Shown here: piece by piece, positions 40,243 to 49,474 of the stretch
Layout of the letters: the number at the start of each line of letters is the position of its first letter
How positions within the stretch are numbered: position 1 is the first letter of the stretch
Source of the DNA: Ruminococcus sp.
GTDB taxonomy: Bacteria > Bacillota > Clostridia > Oscillospirales > Acutalibacteraceae
DNA length: 64,000 nt
Direction of reading: 5' to 3'
Assembly (NCBI GenBank): GCA_004556705.1
Contig: SFGA01000004.1
Location: forward strand, 1 to 64,000
Notes under the pieces: model-generated
What the model was told of the DNA's origin: nothing
What the model saw: the letters and a program-made list of their open reading frames with translations, nothing else
Databases searched by the model: none
Program-made: the position numbers and the translations under genes

Positions 40243-40272
40243 AGCATTTCCTCCAATATAAATCTAAGCTTA

Positions 40273-40300
40273 TTTTAACACAAAAGCCGATATTTGCAAG
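40273..40300 (-). promoter_or_regulatory. promoter of the small lipoprotein gene
   Basis: TTGCAA (40295-40300) and TAAAAT (40273-40278), 16 bp apart on the minus strand; GGAGG follows before the ATG at 40242. Confidence 0.65.
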
Positions 40301-40302
40301 CG

Positions 40303-42690
40303 TTATTTCAATTCCGCTATCGTAACGCCCTCTTCGCCCTCGCCGTAAATACCCGTGCGATAGGTTCTGATATTAGGATGCTTCCTCAAATGAGCTTGAA
40401 CAGCCTTTCGAAGCGTTCCCGTGCCCTTGCCGTGAATTACGGTAAATTCATTGAGCCCCGAACGCAAAATGCTGTCAATAAAGCGGTCAAGCTCCATAAT
40501 AGCCTCTTCCCTGTCCATACCTCTTAAATCAACGCTCGTCTTTGCGCTTTGTGTTTTAAGCTCGGTCTCTGTCGTTCTGACGGTACGGTGCTTCGACTGC
40601 TCGGTATTTTTCTTTTTCTCGCCTAAAAGCCTTAGCGTATCCTCGGGAACCTTTGTTTTGATTATGCCTGCCTGAACCTCAACATTTCCCTTTGAGTCTG
40701 CAACACTTACAACCGTTCCTTCCGTGCCGAGAGTGGTTATGCGGACATTGTCGCCTACCTTCAACGGTCTCGGAAGCTTGTAATCGCCGTCATCATCGTC
40801 ATAATAGGTCTCACTCGTCAAATCGTCGATAGCGTTAAGGTGCTGCTTCATGGCAGCCTTTGCCTTTCTCGCCATCTCGGCGGCGTTTTTCTCTTTCGCC
40901 TGCTGTTTACGGAGCATATCAATCTCAAGCATAAGAGAATTTGCGGCACGCTTTGCGTTTTCGACAATTCGTTTTGCCTCGTTCTGTGCTTTTTCGATTT
41001 CCTTATCGCTCTTTTTCTGCGCTTCGTCAAGCTTTTGCTGAACAGACTCCTTCATTTTGTCGATTTGAGCTTTAAGCTCCTCTGTTTTGCGACGCTCGTC
41101 CTCCATTTGAAGTCTTGTTTTTTCAAGGCTGTCAACAACGTCCTCAAAGCGTGTGTTTTCCTCTGAAATAAGCGTTTGAGCCGTCTCGATTATTTCATCG
41201 TTAAGGTTCAAATGTCGTGAAATCGCAAAAGCATTTGAGCGACCCGGTACGCCGATTAAAAGCTTATATGTAGGACTCAACGTTTCAACGTCAAATTCGC
41301 AGGAAGCGTTTTCGACCCTCTCTGTTCTCAAGGCGTATTCTTTAAGCTCGGAATAGTGGGTTGTAGCGGCAATTTTTGCACCTTTTCTTCTGAGATATTC
41401 AAGCACCGAAACGGCAAGTGCCGCACCCTCAACGGGGTCTGTGCCTGCGCCAAGCTCATCTATCAAAATAAGCGACGATTCATCTGCAATCTCGGTTATC
41501 GATACGATTTTTGTCATGTGCGCAGAGAACGTGGAAAGCGACTGCTCAATACTCTGCTCCTCGCCGATATCGCAAAGAATATTTTTGAAAACGCAAAGAC
41601 GTGAATTGTCATTTGCCGGAATATAAAGTCCGCACTGTGCCATAAGCGTCAAAAGTCCGAGCGTTTTAATCGAAACTGTTTTACCGCCCGTGTTGGGACC
41701 TGTAATAACAAGCGAGTCAAAATCCTCGCCGAGTCTGATATCAACGGGCACGACCTTTTGCGGATTGAGAAGCGGATGACGTGCTTTTTTCAATTCGATT
41801 ATGCCCTCGTCGTTGATTATCGGCTTTGTGGCTTTCATTTTATAGCCCAGCTGTGCCTTTGAGAAAATCAAATTGAGCTCGACCGCACTCTTATAGCTTA
41901 GAATTATGCTGTCCGCAAATTCCGACGCCGCAACGGAAAGCTCCGATAAAATCCTGTCGATTTCATCCCTTTCCTTGCTCTGCAAGACCTTGATTTCATT
42001 GTTTGCCTCGACAACTGCGGCAGGCTCGATAAACACCGTTGCACCGCTTGAAGAGGTGTCGTGCACCATACCTGCAACCTGTGAGCGATGCTCGCTTTTT
42101 ACGGGAACGACAAATCTGCCGTTTCGCTGTGTTACAATAGCGTCCTGCAAGCTGTTTCGGTAAACGGGAGAACGCAGCATTTTATCAAGCTGCTCTCTTA
42201 TTCTCGACTCCTGCGCACGCATTTTTCTGCGTATGGTTTTAAGCTCCGACGAAGCGTTATCCGACATCTCACTTTCAGAGATAATCGCATTGTTTATCAT
42301 ATCCTCAAGAAATTTGTTCGGATAAAGCGAATTGAACAAATCGTCAAGCGCCGTGCTCATACCTGCCGACTTGTCGTGCCAGGAAAGTATGCCTCTTATA
42401 ACCCTGAGCACCTGTGAAATATCAAGTAATTCACGCATATTAAGCACGCCGCCTGCCTGCGCACGACGGAGTGAGTTGTCAATATTCATAAGACCGCCGA
42501 AGCCGGGTGCTCCGAATTTCGCAATCAAAATATGCGCCGCTTCGGTCTTTGAAAGTAAGCTTGAAGCCTCAAAAATATCATACGACGGCGTAAGTGCCAA
42601 CGCCTCCTCCCTTGCATCCTCACAAGCGGTAAGGTCTGCAAGCTGAGAAAGTATTTTCGGTAATTCAAGTGAAATGTAATCCTTTTGCAT
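40303..42690 (-). CDS. mutS2: MutS2 ATPase/endonuclease with Smr domain
   Basis: A 795-residue protein that resolves collided ribosomes or suppresses recombination. MutS core ATPase: VITGPNTGGKTVSIKTLG (about 327-344) and ILIDELGAGTDPVEGAALA; a long coiled coil (about 510-630) follows; a KOW-type segment VGDNVRITTLGTEGTVVSV; then the C-terminal Smr nuclease with VDLRGMDREEAI and VIHGKGTGTLRKAVQ. It follows recO with no intergenic gap. Confidence 0.95.
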   Translation of the reverse strand: MQKDYISLELPKILSQLADLTACEDAREEALALTPSYDIFEASSLLSKTEAAHILIAKFGAPGFGGLMNIDNSLRRAQAGGVLNMRELLDISQVLRVIRGILSWHDKSAGMSTALDDLFNSLYPNKFLEDMINNAIISESEMSDNASSELKTIRRKMRAQESRIREQLDKMLRSPVYRNSLQDAIVTQRNGRFVVPVKSEHRSQVAGMVHDTSSSGATVFIEPAAVVEANNEIKVLQSKERDEIDRILSELSVAASEFADSIILSYKSAVELNLIFSKAQLGYKMKATKPIINDEGIIELKKARHPLLNPQKVVPVDIRLGEDFDSLVITGPNTGGKTVSIKTLGLLTLMAQCGLYIPANDNSRLCVFKNILCDIGEEQSIEQSLSTFSAHMTKIVSITEIADESSLILIDELGAGTDPVEGAALAVSVLEYLRRKGAKIAATTHYSELKEYALRTERVENASCEFDVETLSPTYKLLIGVPGRSNAFAISRHLNLNDEIIETAQTLISEENTRFEDVVDSLEKTRLQMEDERRKTEELKAQIDKMKESVQQKLDEAQKKSDKEIEKAQNEAKRIVENAKRAANSLMLEIDMLRKQQAKEKNAAEMARKAKAAMKQHLNAIDDLTSETYYDDDDGDYKLPRPLKVGDNVRITTLGTEGTVVSVADSKGNVEVQAGIIKTKVPEDTLRLLGEKKKNTEQSKHRTVRTTETELKTQSAKTSVDLRGMDREEAIMELDRFIDSILRSGLNEFTVIHGKGTGTLRKAVQAHLRKHPNIRTYRTGIYGEGEEGVTIAELK

Positions 42691-43434
42691 TTATAAAGTC
42701 CTCATAGAATTGTAAAATTCAAGTGTTTTGAAATTTCTGTCCGATTTAACTTTTGTATAAATTTCTGTTATATATGAAAGCTCGGATAATTCGGAGTCGG
42801 TCATTTTGAAGCTGAAAAGCTTTTCAAGACTTGAGAAAACAATATGCCGCATTGCCGTAACAATACGCAGCGGAAGCGGAAAAAGAGCGTTTCCCGAGGC
42901 ACAGTTTTCACAATAGAGAAGTCCGTGTTCAACATCAAAAAACATTGTTGGCGTTTCAAACTCTCCGCACCTCTCACACGCAACCAAATTCGGTGCATAC
43001 CCCGAAAGTGACATAATCCTGAGCTCGACAATAGCCTTTAGCTGCTGTGCAGGCTTTTTGTCGTGAGCCAGCATATAAAGAGCGTTCAGCATAAGGCGCA
43101 AATAATCGGTAGCCTGCTCATCCTGCGGCGACAGCTCACACGCAAGTTCGGCAAAATACTGTGCAAGAGCAAGCTTTTCAATATCGCTTCTCAACTCAAA
43201 AAACATTTCGATACTCTGCGCCTCGTCAATTATGTAGCTGTCCTTTCCCGAATAAAAGGAAAGCTGCGAATAGCAGAATTGACCTGTGGTGGAATGTTTT
43301 TTGCTTTTAATGCTCTTTGCCCCTCTGACGAAAGCCTTTACGATACCCATATCCTCCGTCAGCACCGTAACAAGCTTGTCCCGTTCACCGATATTCTGTT
43401 CTCTGAGGATAAGACCCTTTGTGTTGTACCTCAT
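42691..43434 (-). CDS. recO: DNA repair protein RecO
   Basis: A 247-residue recombination mediator loading RecA. OB-fold N-terminus: KGLILREQNIGERDKLVTVLTEDMGIVKAFVRGAKS; zinc finger CERCGEF...CENCAS (about 157-180). It overlaps the upstream yqzL gene by 50 bp, so its translation is probably coupled to it. Confidence 0.95.
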   Translation of the reverse strand: MRYNTKGLILREQNIGERDKLVTVLTEDMGIVKAFVRGAKSIKSKKHSTTGQFCYSQLSFYSGKDSYIIDEAQSIEMFFELRSDIEKLALAQYFAELACELSPQDEQATDYLRLMLNALYMLAHDKKPAQQLKAIVELRIMSLSGYAPNLVACERCGEFETPTMFFDVEHGLLYCENCASGNALFPLPLRIVTAMRHIVFSSLEKLFSFKMTDSELSELSYITEIYTKVKSDRNFKTLEFYNSMRTL

Positions 43435-43540
43435 TTTTTGCTTCCTCGGTTTTCTCTTCCTGTTTTATTGCGTTATATTTTATATAATCGTCAATTTTTC
43501 CGCTTTTGTAAAAAACGTACCAAAAATCCTCGCTTTTCAT
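43385..43540 (-). CDS. yqzL: YqzL-family small protein
   Basis: A 51-codon gene between era and recO on the minus strand: MKSEDFWYVFYKSGKIDDYI then KYNAIKQEEK and a charged tail. The DFxWxxFxxTGxIdxYLxYKe pattern of YqzL is clear, and in Bacillus and relatives yqzL occupies exactly the era-recO gap. It ends inside recO (overlap 43385-43434). Function unknown; coupling to recO translation is suggested by the overlap. Confidence 0.8.
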   Translation of the reverse strand: MKSEDFWYVFYKSGKIDDYIKYNAIKQEEKTEEAKNEVQHKGSYPQRTEYR

Positions 43541-43602
43541 AACAATACCGCCTTAAAAGATTTATATAATTAACTTAACCTTTTAAGACGGCTGTATTAC
43601 TG

Positions 43603-44505
43603 TTAATCTAAACCAAAATTGTGAATAATTCCTTCTCTGTTTCGCCAATCCTCTTTTACTTTTACCCAGCATTGAAGATTTACCTTTATATCAAAGAAGT
43701 TTTCAATATCCTGACGTGCATAGGTAGATATTTTTTTGAGCATTTGACCGCCTTTGCCGATAATAATTCCCTTATGGCTTTCACGCTCGCAATATATTGT
43801 CGCTTCGACATCCATAATACTGCCGTCGTCACGCTCTCTCATTCTTTCGATTGCAACCGCTGTACCGTGAGGAATTTCCTTATCCAAAAGACGAAGCATT
43901 TTTTCCCTGATAATTTCAGCGACAAGCACTCTTTCGGGCTGATCCGTCAAGGTGTCGTCGGGGAAAAAGTGGATGCTCTCGACCGACAATTCTTTTAATT
44001 CGTCAAGCAAGGCGTCAAGTCCGTCGCCCGACTGTGCGCTGACGGGAACAATCGCTTTGAAATCATAAAGAGCCGACAGCTCGGCAAGCTTTTTCATAAG
44101 CTCGGTTTTGTCCTTGAGCATATCGATTTTATTGATTGCAAGCACAACCGTCATTTTTTCGCTCTTAAACTTCTTTATAAGTTCAAGCTCCGCCGTGTTG
44201 AGCTTTTCGTCATTTGCGTCAACCACAAAAAGACACGAGTCAACGCCCGATATGCTGTCGCTTACAGCCTGTACCATTTTTTCGCCGAGCTTGTTTTTCG
44301 GCTTATGAAAACCTGGGGTATCGGTAAATACAAGTTGAATATTGTCCTCAGTTGTCAAAACGCCCATTATTCTTGTTCTTGTAGTCTGCGGCTTTGACGA
44401 AACAATGGCAATTTTACTGCCTATAAGTTTGTTAAGAATTGAAGATTTGCCGACATTTGCCTTGCCGACAATGGCGATAAACGCCGTTTTTGATGTATTG
44501 TTCAT
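43603..44505 (-). CDS. era: GTPase Era
   Basis: A 300-residue GTPase assisting 16S rRNA 3'-end maturation. G motifs: GKANVGKSSILNKL, DTPGFHKPKN, AINKIDMLKD; the C-terminal KH domain has GIIIGKGGQMLKKIS. It follows dgkA by 12 bp. Confidence 0.96.
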   Translation of the reverse strand: MNNTSKTAFIAIVGKANVGKSSILNKLIGSKIAIVSSKPQTTRTRIMGVLTTEDNIQLVFTDTPGFHKPKNKLGEKMVQAVSDSISGVDSCLFVVDANDEKLNTAELELIKKFKSEKMTVVLAINKIDMLKDKTELMKKLAELSALYDFKAIVPVSAQSGDGLDALLDELKELSVESIHFFPDDTLTDQPERVLVAEIIREKMLRLLDKEIPHGTAVAIERMRERDDGSIMDVEATIYCERESHKGIIIGKGGQMLKKISTYARQDIENFFDIKVNLQCWVKVKEDWRNREGIIHNFGLD

Positions 44506-44517
44506 TTAATATTTCCT

Positions 44518-44997
44518 TTATTTTTTATCCTTTGAAGCCTTACCGAAGCCCTTGAATATAAACACCGTTGCAAGGATTATTGATAATATGAAAACAACAA
44601 GCATAACGGGATTTTCACGGTAATATAAGAACATTTGCGAAAATGCTTCGGGCTGACCGAGTATCGCTATTCCCGTTGCCACCGCAAAAATCGCACATAC
44701 AAGCACCGCACCTGCCGCCGTGTCCTTTGCAACTTTGCCGTTTTCGGTATACTCCTCACTCGCAAGGTCAACCGTTCGTTCAACCGCCGTGTTTATAAGC
44801 TCTGCCGCCACGACCGCCATATTCGCAAGGAAAATTACAGCTAATTGAGTTCTTGTAATTTCAAAGAAATCATAGACGAAAAGAAAAGAATACATATATA
44901 TCATACATACAAAATGTATTCGCATATTTCTTTCGTATCTCAACGCCTCAAAAATCCCCGAAAAAGCATAGCCGAAGCTCTTTATAAGACTTTTCAT
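44518..44997 (-). CDS. dgkA: diacylglycerol/undecaprenol kinase
   Basis: A 159-residue membrane kinase of the DgkA family with the motif AAELINTAVERTVDLASEEY (about 64-83), and three to four hydrophobic helices. In Gram-positives it phosphorylates undecaprenol, recycling the wall lipid carrier. The C-terminal extension of about 30 residues adds a fourth helix. It sits 3 bp after ybeY. Confidence 0.92.
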   Translation of the reverse strand: MKSLIKSFGYAFSGIFEALRYERNMRIHFVCMIYMYSFLFVYDFFEITRTQLAVIFLANMAVVAAELINTAVERTVDLASEEYTENGKVAKDTAAGAVLVCAIFAVATGIAILGQPEAFSQMFLYYRENPVMLVVFILSIILATVFIFKGFGKASKDKK

Positions 44998-45000
44998 CGC

Positions 45001-45507
45001 TTATTCCTCGTCGAGATAATAGCTTCCGTTTCTTTTAAGACCGAGCTGTGTGAGAACGCTCTCTTCCTTTTCACGCATACGAACAGCCTCAAGTCCGCCA
45101 TTCTCATGGTCATATCCCAAAAGGTGCAAAAGTGAATGTACCGTCAAAAATGCAATTTCCCTCTGAAGCGGATGACCGTATTCCTCAGCCTGCGCAAAAG
45201 CCTTTTCAATGGAAATGACTATATCGCCGAGCATCTTTGCGCCTGTGTCATGGTTTATGTCGTAAACACCGTTTTCGCCGAGTGGGAATGAAAGAACGTC
45301 TGTCTCCCTGTCTATGTTTCTATGTTCAAGATTGAGTTTGTGAATTTGCTCGTTATTAACAAATGTTACGCTGATTTCAGCCGAGCCTTCAAAATTTTCC
45401 TGTCTGAGCACGGCATTGCAACAACGGCGCACAAGCATACGCACACCCGTCGGGATTTTAATATCCTTTTGATCGTTTGAAATAATTACTTTAATCTTAT
45501 CCGTCAT
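45001..45507 (-). CDS. ybeY: rRNA maturation endoribonuclease YbeY
   Basis: A 168-residue zinc-dependent RNase needed for 16S rRNA 3' processing and ribosome quality control. The zinc site HSLLHLLGYDHENG (about 124-137) is complete, and the family core NLEHRNIDRETDVLSFPLGE is present. It overlaps phoH by 4 bp. Confidence 0.95.
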   Translation of the reverse strand: MTDKIKVIISNDQKDIKIPTGVRMLVRRCCNAVLRQENFEGSAEISVTFVNNEQIHKLNLEHRNIDRETDVLSFPLGENGVYDINHDTGAKMLGDIVISIEKAFAQAEEYGHPLQREIAFLTVHSLLHLLGYDHENGGLEAVRMREKEESVLTQLGLKRNGSYYLDEE

Positions 45508-46463
45508 TTTCTCTTCTCCTCACTTTTTTCATAAGCCTTGATTATATCCTGTACCAATTTATGCCTTACGACATCCTTTTCGTTAAATTCATTGATTGCA
45601 ATACCGGGAATGTTTTTCAAAATCCGCATTGCCTGTGTAAGTCCCGATTTTTTACCGTCAGGCAAGTCAATCTGCGTTATATCGCCTGTGACAACCATCT
45701 TTGAATTAAAGCCGAGACGGGTTAAAAACATTTTCATCTGCTCTTTGGTCGTGTTCTGCGCCTCATCAAGAATTATAAAGCTGTCATCAAGCGTTCTGCC
45801 TCGCATATAAGCAAGCGGTGCTACCTCAATGCTTCCCCTCTCCTGATATTTCTGAAAAGACTCTGCGCCGAGCATATCAAAAAGAGCGTCATACAAGGGA
45901 CGTAAATACGGGTCAACCTTTTGCTGCAAATCGCCCGGAAGGAAACCCAGCTTTTCGCCTGCCTCAACAGCAGGTCTTGTAAGAATTATTCTGTTTACCT
46001 CTTTCGCACGAAAAGCCGTAACAGCCATTGCAACCGCAAGGTAAGTCTTTCCCGTGCCGGCAGGTCCTGCTCCGAGAACAATCGTGTTGTTTCTTATCGC
46101 CTCGATATATTTTTTCTGACCGAGAGTTTTAGGCTTTACAGGTTTGCCCTTTGAGGTGACGCAAACGCAATCGCCCGTCATCTCGGAAAGTTTTTCCTCG
46201 GAGTCGTCCTTTACAAGCGATATAACATAGCGAACATTTTGGTCTGAAAGCGACTCGCCCTTATTTATAAGCATAAGAAGTCCCTTAACGGCTCTTGACG
46301 CTTTATCTACATTTTCCGCTTCGCCCGTAATTTTAAGCTCCGAGCCCCTGTTTATAACGCTTACGCCGAACTCCTTTTCAATAAGCTTGATATTCTCGTC
46401 AAAGCTGCCGAAAAGGCTGACGGCATGTTCCATTCTGTCAACATTGATTATCTGCTCGAACAC
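45504..46463 (-). CDS. phoH: PhoH-like ATPase
   Basis: A 319-residue P-loop ATPase (PhoH/YbeZ), with an N-terminal KH-like region, Walker A LGAGPAGTGKTYLAVAMA (about 133-150) and Walker B FIILDEAQNTT. It acts with YbeY in RNA metabolism, consistent with the adjacent gene. No stress-promoter signature was identified. Confidence 0.93.
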   Translation of the reverse strand: MFEQIINVDRMEHAVSLFGSFDENIKLIEKEFGVSVINRGSELKITGEAENVDKASRAVKGLLMLINKGESLSDQNVRYVISLVKDDSEEKLSEMTGDCVCVTSKGKPVKPKTLGQKKYIEAIRNNTIVLGAGPAGTGKTYLAVAMAVTAFRAKEVNRIILTRPAVEAGEKLGFLPGDLQQKVDPYLRPLYDALFDMLGAESFQKYQERGSIEVAPLAYMRGRTLDDSFIILDEAQNTTKEQMKMFLTRLGFNSKMVVTGDITQIDLPDGKKSGLTQAMRILKNIPGIAINEFNEKDVVRHKLVQDIIKAYEKSEEKRK

Positions 46464-46522
46464 CGAACGACCACCTTTTGAAAAATCTATTTATATTTAA
46501 TATATTTTACCACAATGTATTA

Positions 46523-47689
46523 TCATTTTTCAACAAAAATTTCAAGTCTTTTGCCTATTTCTTTCTTGCACTCATAGTTTCCGCTGAACAGCGGCTCTCC
46601 GTTTACAAAATCGAACGAAAAATCCGAGGAAAGTATCTGTTCACTATCCAAATACATAGCTCTGTAAGAGCAAGCATAAAGGTATGCCGAATAAACCTTT
46701 TTGTACTCTTCGGGAAAAGCCTCGCAAGGCTCGGAATAATAAACTCTTTTTGTGATTTTTCCGAGAGGCAGGCTCATATCTCCGTTTGCCACAAAGCTTT
46801 TTTCGGTGTAAACGTTATCTTCCCCCACACCGATACCAAGCGGAATTTTAAGCCCGAATATAAACAGTGAATTCTGCTCCGACAGCTTTGAAAGCCTTGA
46901 AAATTGTCCGTCGTTACAGGAAGCGTTGATTTCATTTTTCACACGGGCGTGAACTTTACCCCTCGCCGCTTTCAGATTATAGGTCTTGTCGAGATTTTCG
47001 GTAATTCCCGAAATAAGCAAATCGCCTTTAAGCACCGCATCGCCCGAACGCACTTCGGCAACTCCGACCGTCGCTTCAATCCCCATTATCGTTCCGTCCT
47101 GTGAGGCGACTATATTGCACGGTGTCGTGCTGTCGGGAAATTCGGGTGCCTCGCTCAATTCGCTTACGACAATTTCAACCCTTGAGCCCTTTATATTTAC
47201 GCTCGCCCACGCAATCTTAGGCAACAGCTTTTTAGCCTCATACGCCGCTTCCGACGGAGAAATTGCCGACCGTCTTGCACCCACTTTTACGCCGACTGCT
47301 TCAAACGCATCTAAAATCTGTTCATCGGAAAGCGTTTTGTTGCCCGAAACCGACACGCTCCATATCATTGTCGAGAGAAAGGAAACCGTGATTACCGCCG
47401 TCATAAAGCCTGCAAGCAAGCCGATTCTTCGCCTGTTTTTATGAATGAAAAACGGAAGTCCGTGCTTTTTTGTTATCCTCACACGAACGCCCGAATTTTT
47501 TGCGGAAGCTTTTATAGACTTGTACCCGTTAACCGTTGTATCGGCTGTTATACTGTCCTTACTCTTTTTCATATTCCAAAGCGGTATTTTATTCATGGTA
47601 CAGAGGTTTACAAAGCGTTCGGGGAAGCCTCCGTAAGCGGTAAAGGTTACAAAACCCAATAAAAATCGTATTAGCCTTATTATCAGCAT
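46523..47689 (-). CDS. yqfD: sporulation protein YqfD
   Basis: A 388-residue membrane protein. N-terminus LIRFLLGFVTFTAYGGFPERFVNLC is the YqfD signature; a transmembrane helix follows at about 88-108 and then an extracytoplasmic domain. In Bacillus yqfD is a sigma-E gene needed for efficient sporulation. I choose the ATG at 47689, 4 bp after the yqfC stop. Confidence 0.9.
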   Translation of the reverse strand: MLIIRLIRFLLGFVTFTAYGGFPERFVNLCTMNKIPLWNMKKSKDSITADTTVNGYKSIKASAKNSGVRVRITKKHGLPFFIHKNRRRIGLLAGFMTAVITVSFLSTMIWSVSVSGNKTLSDEQILDAFEAVGVKVGARRSAISPSEAAYEAKKLLPKIAWASVNIKGSRVEIVVSELSEAPEFPDSTTPCNIVASQDGTIMGIEATVGVAEVRSGDAVLKGDLLISGITENLDKTYNLKAARGKVHARVKNEINASCNDGQFSRLSKLSEQNSLFIFGLKIPLGIGVGEDNVYTEKSFVANGDMSLPLGKITKRVYYSEPCEAFPEEYKKVYSAYLYACSYRAMYLDSEQILSSDFSFDFVNGEPLFSGNYECKKEIGKRLEIFVEK

Positions 47690-47693
47690 TCCC

Positions 47694-48002
47694 TCACCCC
47701 TGACTTTCAAATTCCACGCTTAAAATATTTCCGCTGATAACCGTTTGTATCTCGGAATACGCTTTAATTTCCATATTGTCTCCGACAAAGGTTATAATGA
47801 GCTTGCCTGCGTTTAATCGCACCTTATCCTGCGTGTATTCGAGTATTCCACGGCATCCGTCAACGGATATTTCCCTGTTCCCCTCCGCTTCGATGTGCGG
47901 TAAATTTGAAGTTAATATTTCAGGTATATCCAAAGCAGTTTTGAGCTTTTCGCCTGCAATGCTTTTTCGCTTTTCTCGTGATTTTTTTCCGCTTGAACTC
48001 AT
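47694..48002 (-). CDS. yqfC: sporulation protein YqfC
   Basis: A 102-residue YabP/YqfC-family protein: TALDIPEILTSNLPHIEAEGNREISVDGCRGILEYTQDKVRLN. It is a partner gene of yqfD in sporulating Firmicutes. GAGGTGAGC precedes the ATG. Divergent from ylbJ with sigma-E-like promoters between. Confidence 0.9.
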   Translation of the reverse strand: MSSSGKKSREKRKSIAGEKLKTALDIPEILTSNLPHIEAEGNREISVDGCRGILEYTQDKVRLNAGKLIITFVGDNMEIKAYSEIQTVISGNILSVEFESQG

Positions 48003-48015
48003 TTGCTCACCTCGC

Positions 48016-48044
48016 TCATATATCTATATGACAAAGCATATAAT
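48016..48044 (+). promoter_or_regulatory. sigma-E-like promoter of ylbJ
   Basis: TCATATA (48016-48022), 14-bp spacer, CATATAAT (48037-48044). This fits the sporulation sigma-E pattern (-35 around ATATT, N14, -10 CATACAAT) and the known control of ylbJ in Bacillus. Confidence 0.65.
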
Positions 48045-48052
48045 TTGATACC
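48022..48052 (-). promoter_or_regulatory. possible sigma-E-like promoter of yqfC-yqfD
   Basis: On the minus strand GGTATCA (48046-48052), 15 bp, then CATATAGAT (48022-48030). It overlaps the divergent ylbJ promoter. Confidence 0.45.
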
Positions 48053-48071
48053 ATAAAGAGAGTGTGATGAT

Positions 48072-49151
48072 ATGGAAAAAATGAAATCCCATATAGGCAA
48101 CCTGATTTTAATAATTTTTTCGTTAGGTGCATGCTTCTGCCTTTTTTCAAAATCGCAGGTCTGTGCCTCGGGAATAAAAGAGGGTATGCTTCTGTGCGTC
48201 GATAGCGTTATACCGACGCTTTTTCCGTTTATGATAATTTCGCAATTCATCGTAAAATCGGGAATATGCGATTTGTTCGGCAAAATTCTCGGCAGAATTA
48301 CGGTTAAGCTCTTTCGCCTGCCCCCTGTCGCCTCAAGCGTGATTTTGATGTCGCTCATAGGCGGTTATCCTATCGGCGCAAAAATGACCTATGAATTGCT
48401 GTGTGAGGGTAAAATATCGCAAAAAGCGGCTCAAAAATTAGACCTTTTCTGCATTAACGCAGGACCTGCCTTTATAATCAATACCGTCGGAACAATGCTT
48501 TTGGGCAGCACCCGTGCAGGCGTTATTCTCTACTGCTCGGTCGCTCTTTCCTCTGTTATAATAGGGATTTTAACAAGGTTTATTGATGCGGAAAAGGTTT
48601 ACGAATACAAAAAAGAGTCGCCTGTAATTCTCAAAAATCCCATTGAAGCGTTTTCGTTTTCCGTTACAGACAGCGTAAAGGCTATGATTTCCGTTTGCAG
48701 CTGGATTGTAATTTTTAATTACTTGATTAAATACATTTGCTCTTTCTCATTAAACGGATATACAGTTGCGTTATCGAGTATTCTTGAGGTTACAAGCGGA
48801 ATTAAAATGTCTCTGAATCTACTGCCCGTACCTGCATTTGCGGCGATAATCTCCTTTGGCGGTCTGTCTGTTCACTGTCAAATTTACTCTTATGTATCAC
48901 GAACGGGGCTGTCGGCAAAGCTGTTTTACACAGCAAGGGTGTTATGCTCTGCGGTAACGGCTCTAATCTGCTCGATAATTCTCAAATTCATTCCGTGCGA
49001 AATTGAAGTGTTTGCAAATGTTTCAAAGCCGTCATTTGAGGCATATTCCGTGTCGCTCCCTACCGCCTGCGCTCTGCTTTTGATGTGCTCTGTTTTGATT
49101 TTTGAACTTGACAACGAAAGGAAATCAAAAAGAGAAATTCATACTCGATAG
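48072..49151 (+). CDS. ylbJ: sporulation integral membrane protein YlbJ
   Basis: A 359-residue polytopic protein of the nucleoside-recognition (Gate) superfamily with about eight helices. Typical segments: SGIKEGMLLCVDSVIPTLFPFMIISQFIV, MSLIGGYPIGAKMTYELLCEGKIS and FCINAGPAFIINTVGTMLLGS. In Bacillus ylbJ is made in the mother cell under sigma-E. It is divergent from yqfC, making a compact sporulation locus. Confidence 0.88.
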   Translation: MEKMKSHIGNLILIIFSLGACFCLFSKSQVCASGIKEGMLLCVDSVIPTLFPFMIISQFIVKSGICDLFGKILGRITVKLFRLPPVASSVILMSLIGGYPIGAKMTYELLCEGKISQKAAQKLDLFCINAGPAFIINTVGTMLLGSTRAGVILYCSVALSSVIIGILTRFIDAEKVYEYKKESPVILKNPIEAFSFSVTDSVKAMISVCSWIVIFNYLIKYICSFSLNGYTVALSSILEVTSGIKMSLNLLPVPAFAAIISFGGLSVHCQIYSYVSRTGLSAKLFYTARVLCSAVTALICSIILKFIPCEIEVFANVSKPSFEAYSVSLPTACALLLMCSVLIFELDNERKSKREIHTR

Positions 49152-49157
49152 AAAACT

Positions 49158-49186
49158 TTGAATTTATCAAAAGTTTGTGGTATAAT
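49158..49186 (+). promoter_or_regulatory. promoter of the small Cys-rich protein gene
   Basis: TTGAAT (49158-49163) and TATAAT (49181-49186) with a 17-bp spacer. Confidence 0.8.
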
Positions 49187-49237
49187 TAAAAACAACATAT
49201 CAAATGAGAGATTTTATCCACAATAGGATGTGAAAAA

Positions 49238-49456
49238 ATGAGAAAATCGGTTTTTAATACAGTCAACATATCCCCTGCCTGCGCCTACTGTCAGCACGGC
49301 AAGCCCTCGCCCGACGGTGAAACGGTGCTTTGCGTGAAAAAAGGTGTTGTTGCAAAGGATTACAAATGCAGAAAATACAAATATGATATTATGAAAAGAG
49401 TTCCCCGCCGTGCGCCCGAGCTTCAGCAGTTTAACGAAGATGATTTCAAACTTTAA
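49238..49456 (+). CDS. small conserved-looking cysteine-rich protein
   Basis: A 72-residue cytoplasmic protein with CAYCQHGKPS (about 15-24), LCVKKG (near 32) and KCRKYKYDI (near 44), four cysteines arranged like a small zinc or Fe-S site, and a basic middle (KRVPRRAPE). AGGATG precedes the ATG. It has its own strong promoter and terminator. Similar small proteins occur in related gut Clostridia in my recollection, but I cannot name a family. Confidence 0.75.
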   Translation: MRKSVFNTVNISPACAYCQHGKPSPDGETVLCVKKGVVAKDYKCRKYKYDIMKRVPRRAPELQQFNEDDFKL

Positions 49457-49474
49457 TTAAGCAAATTATACAAA

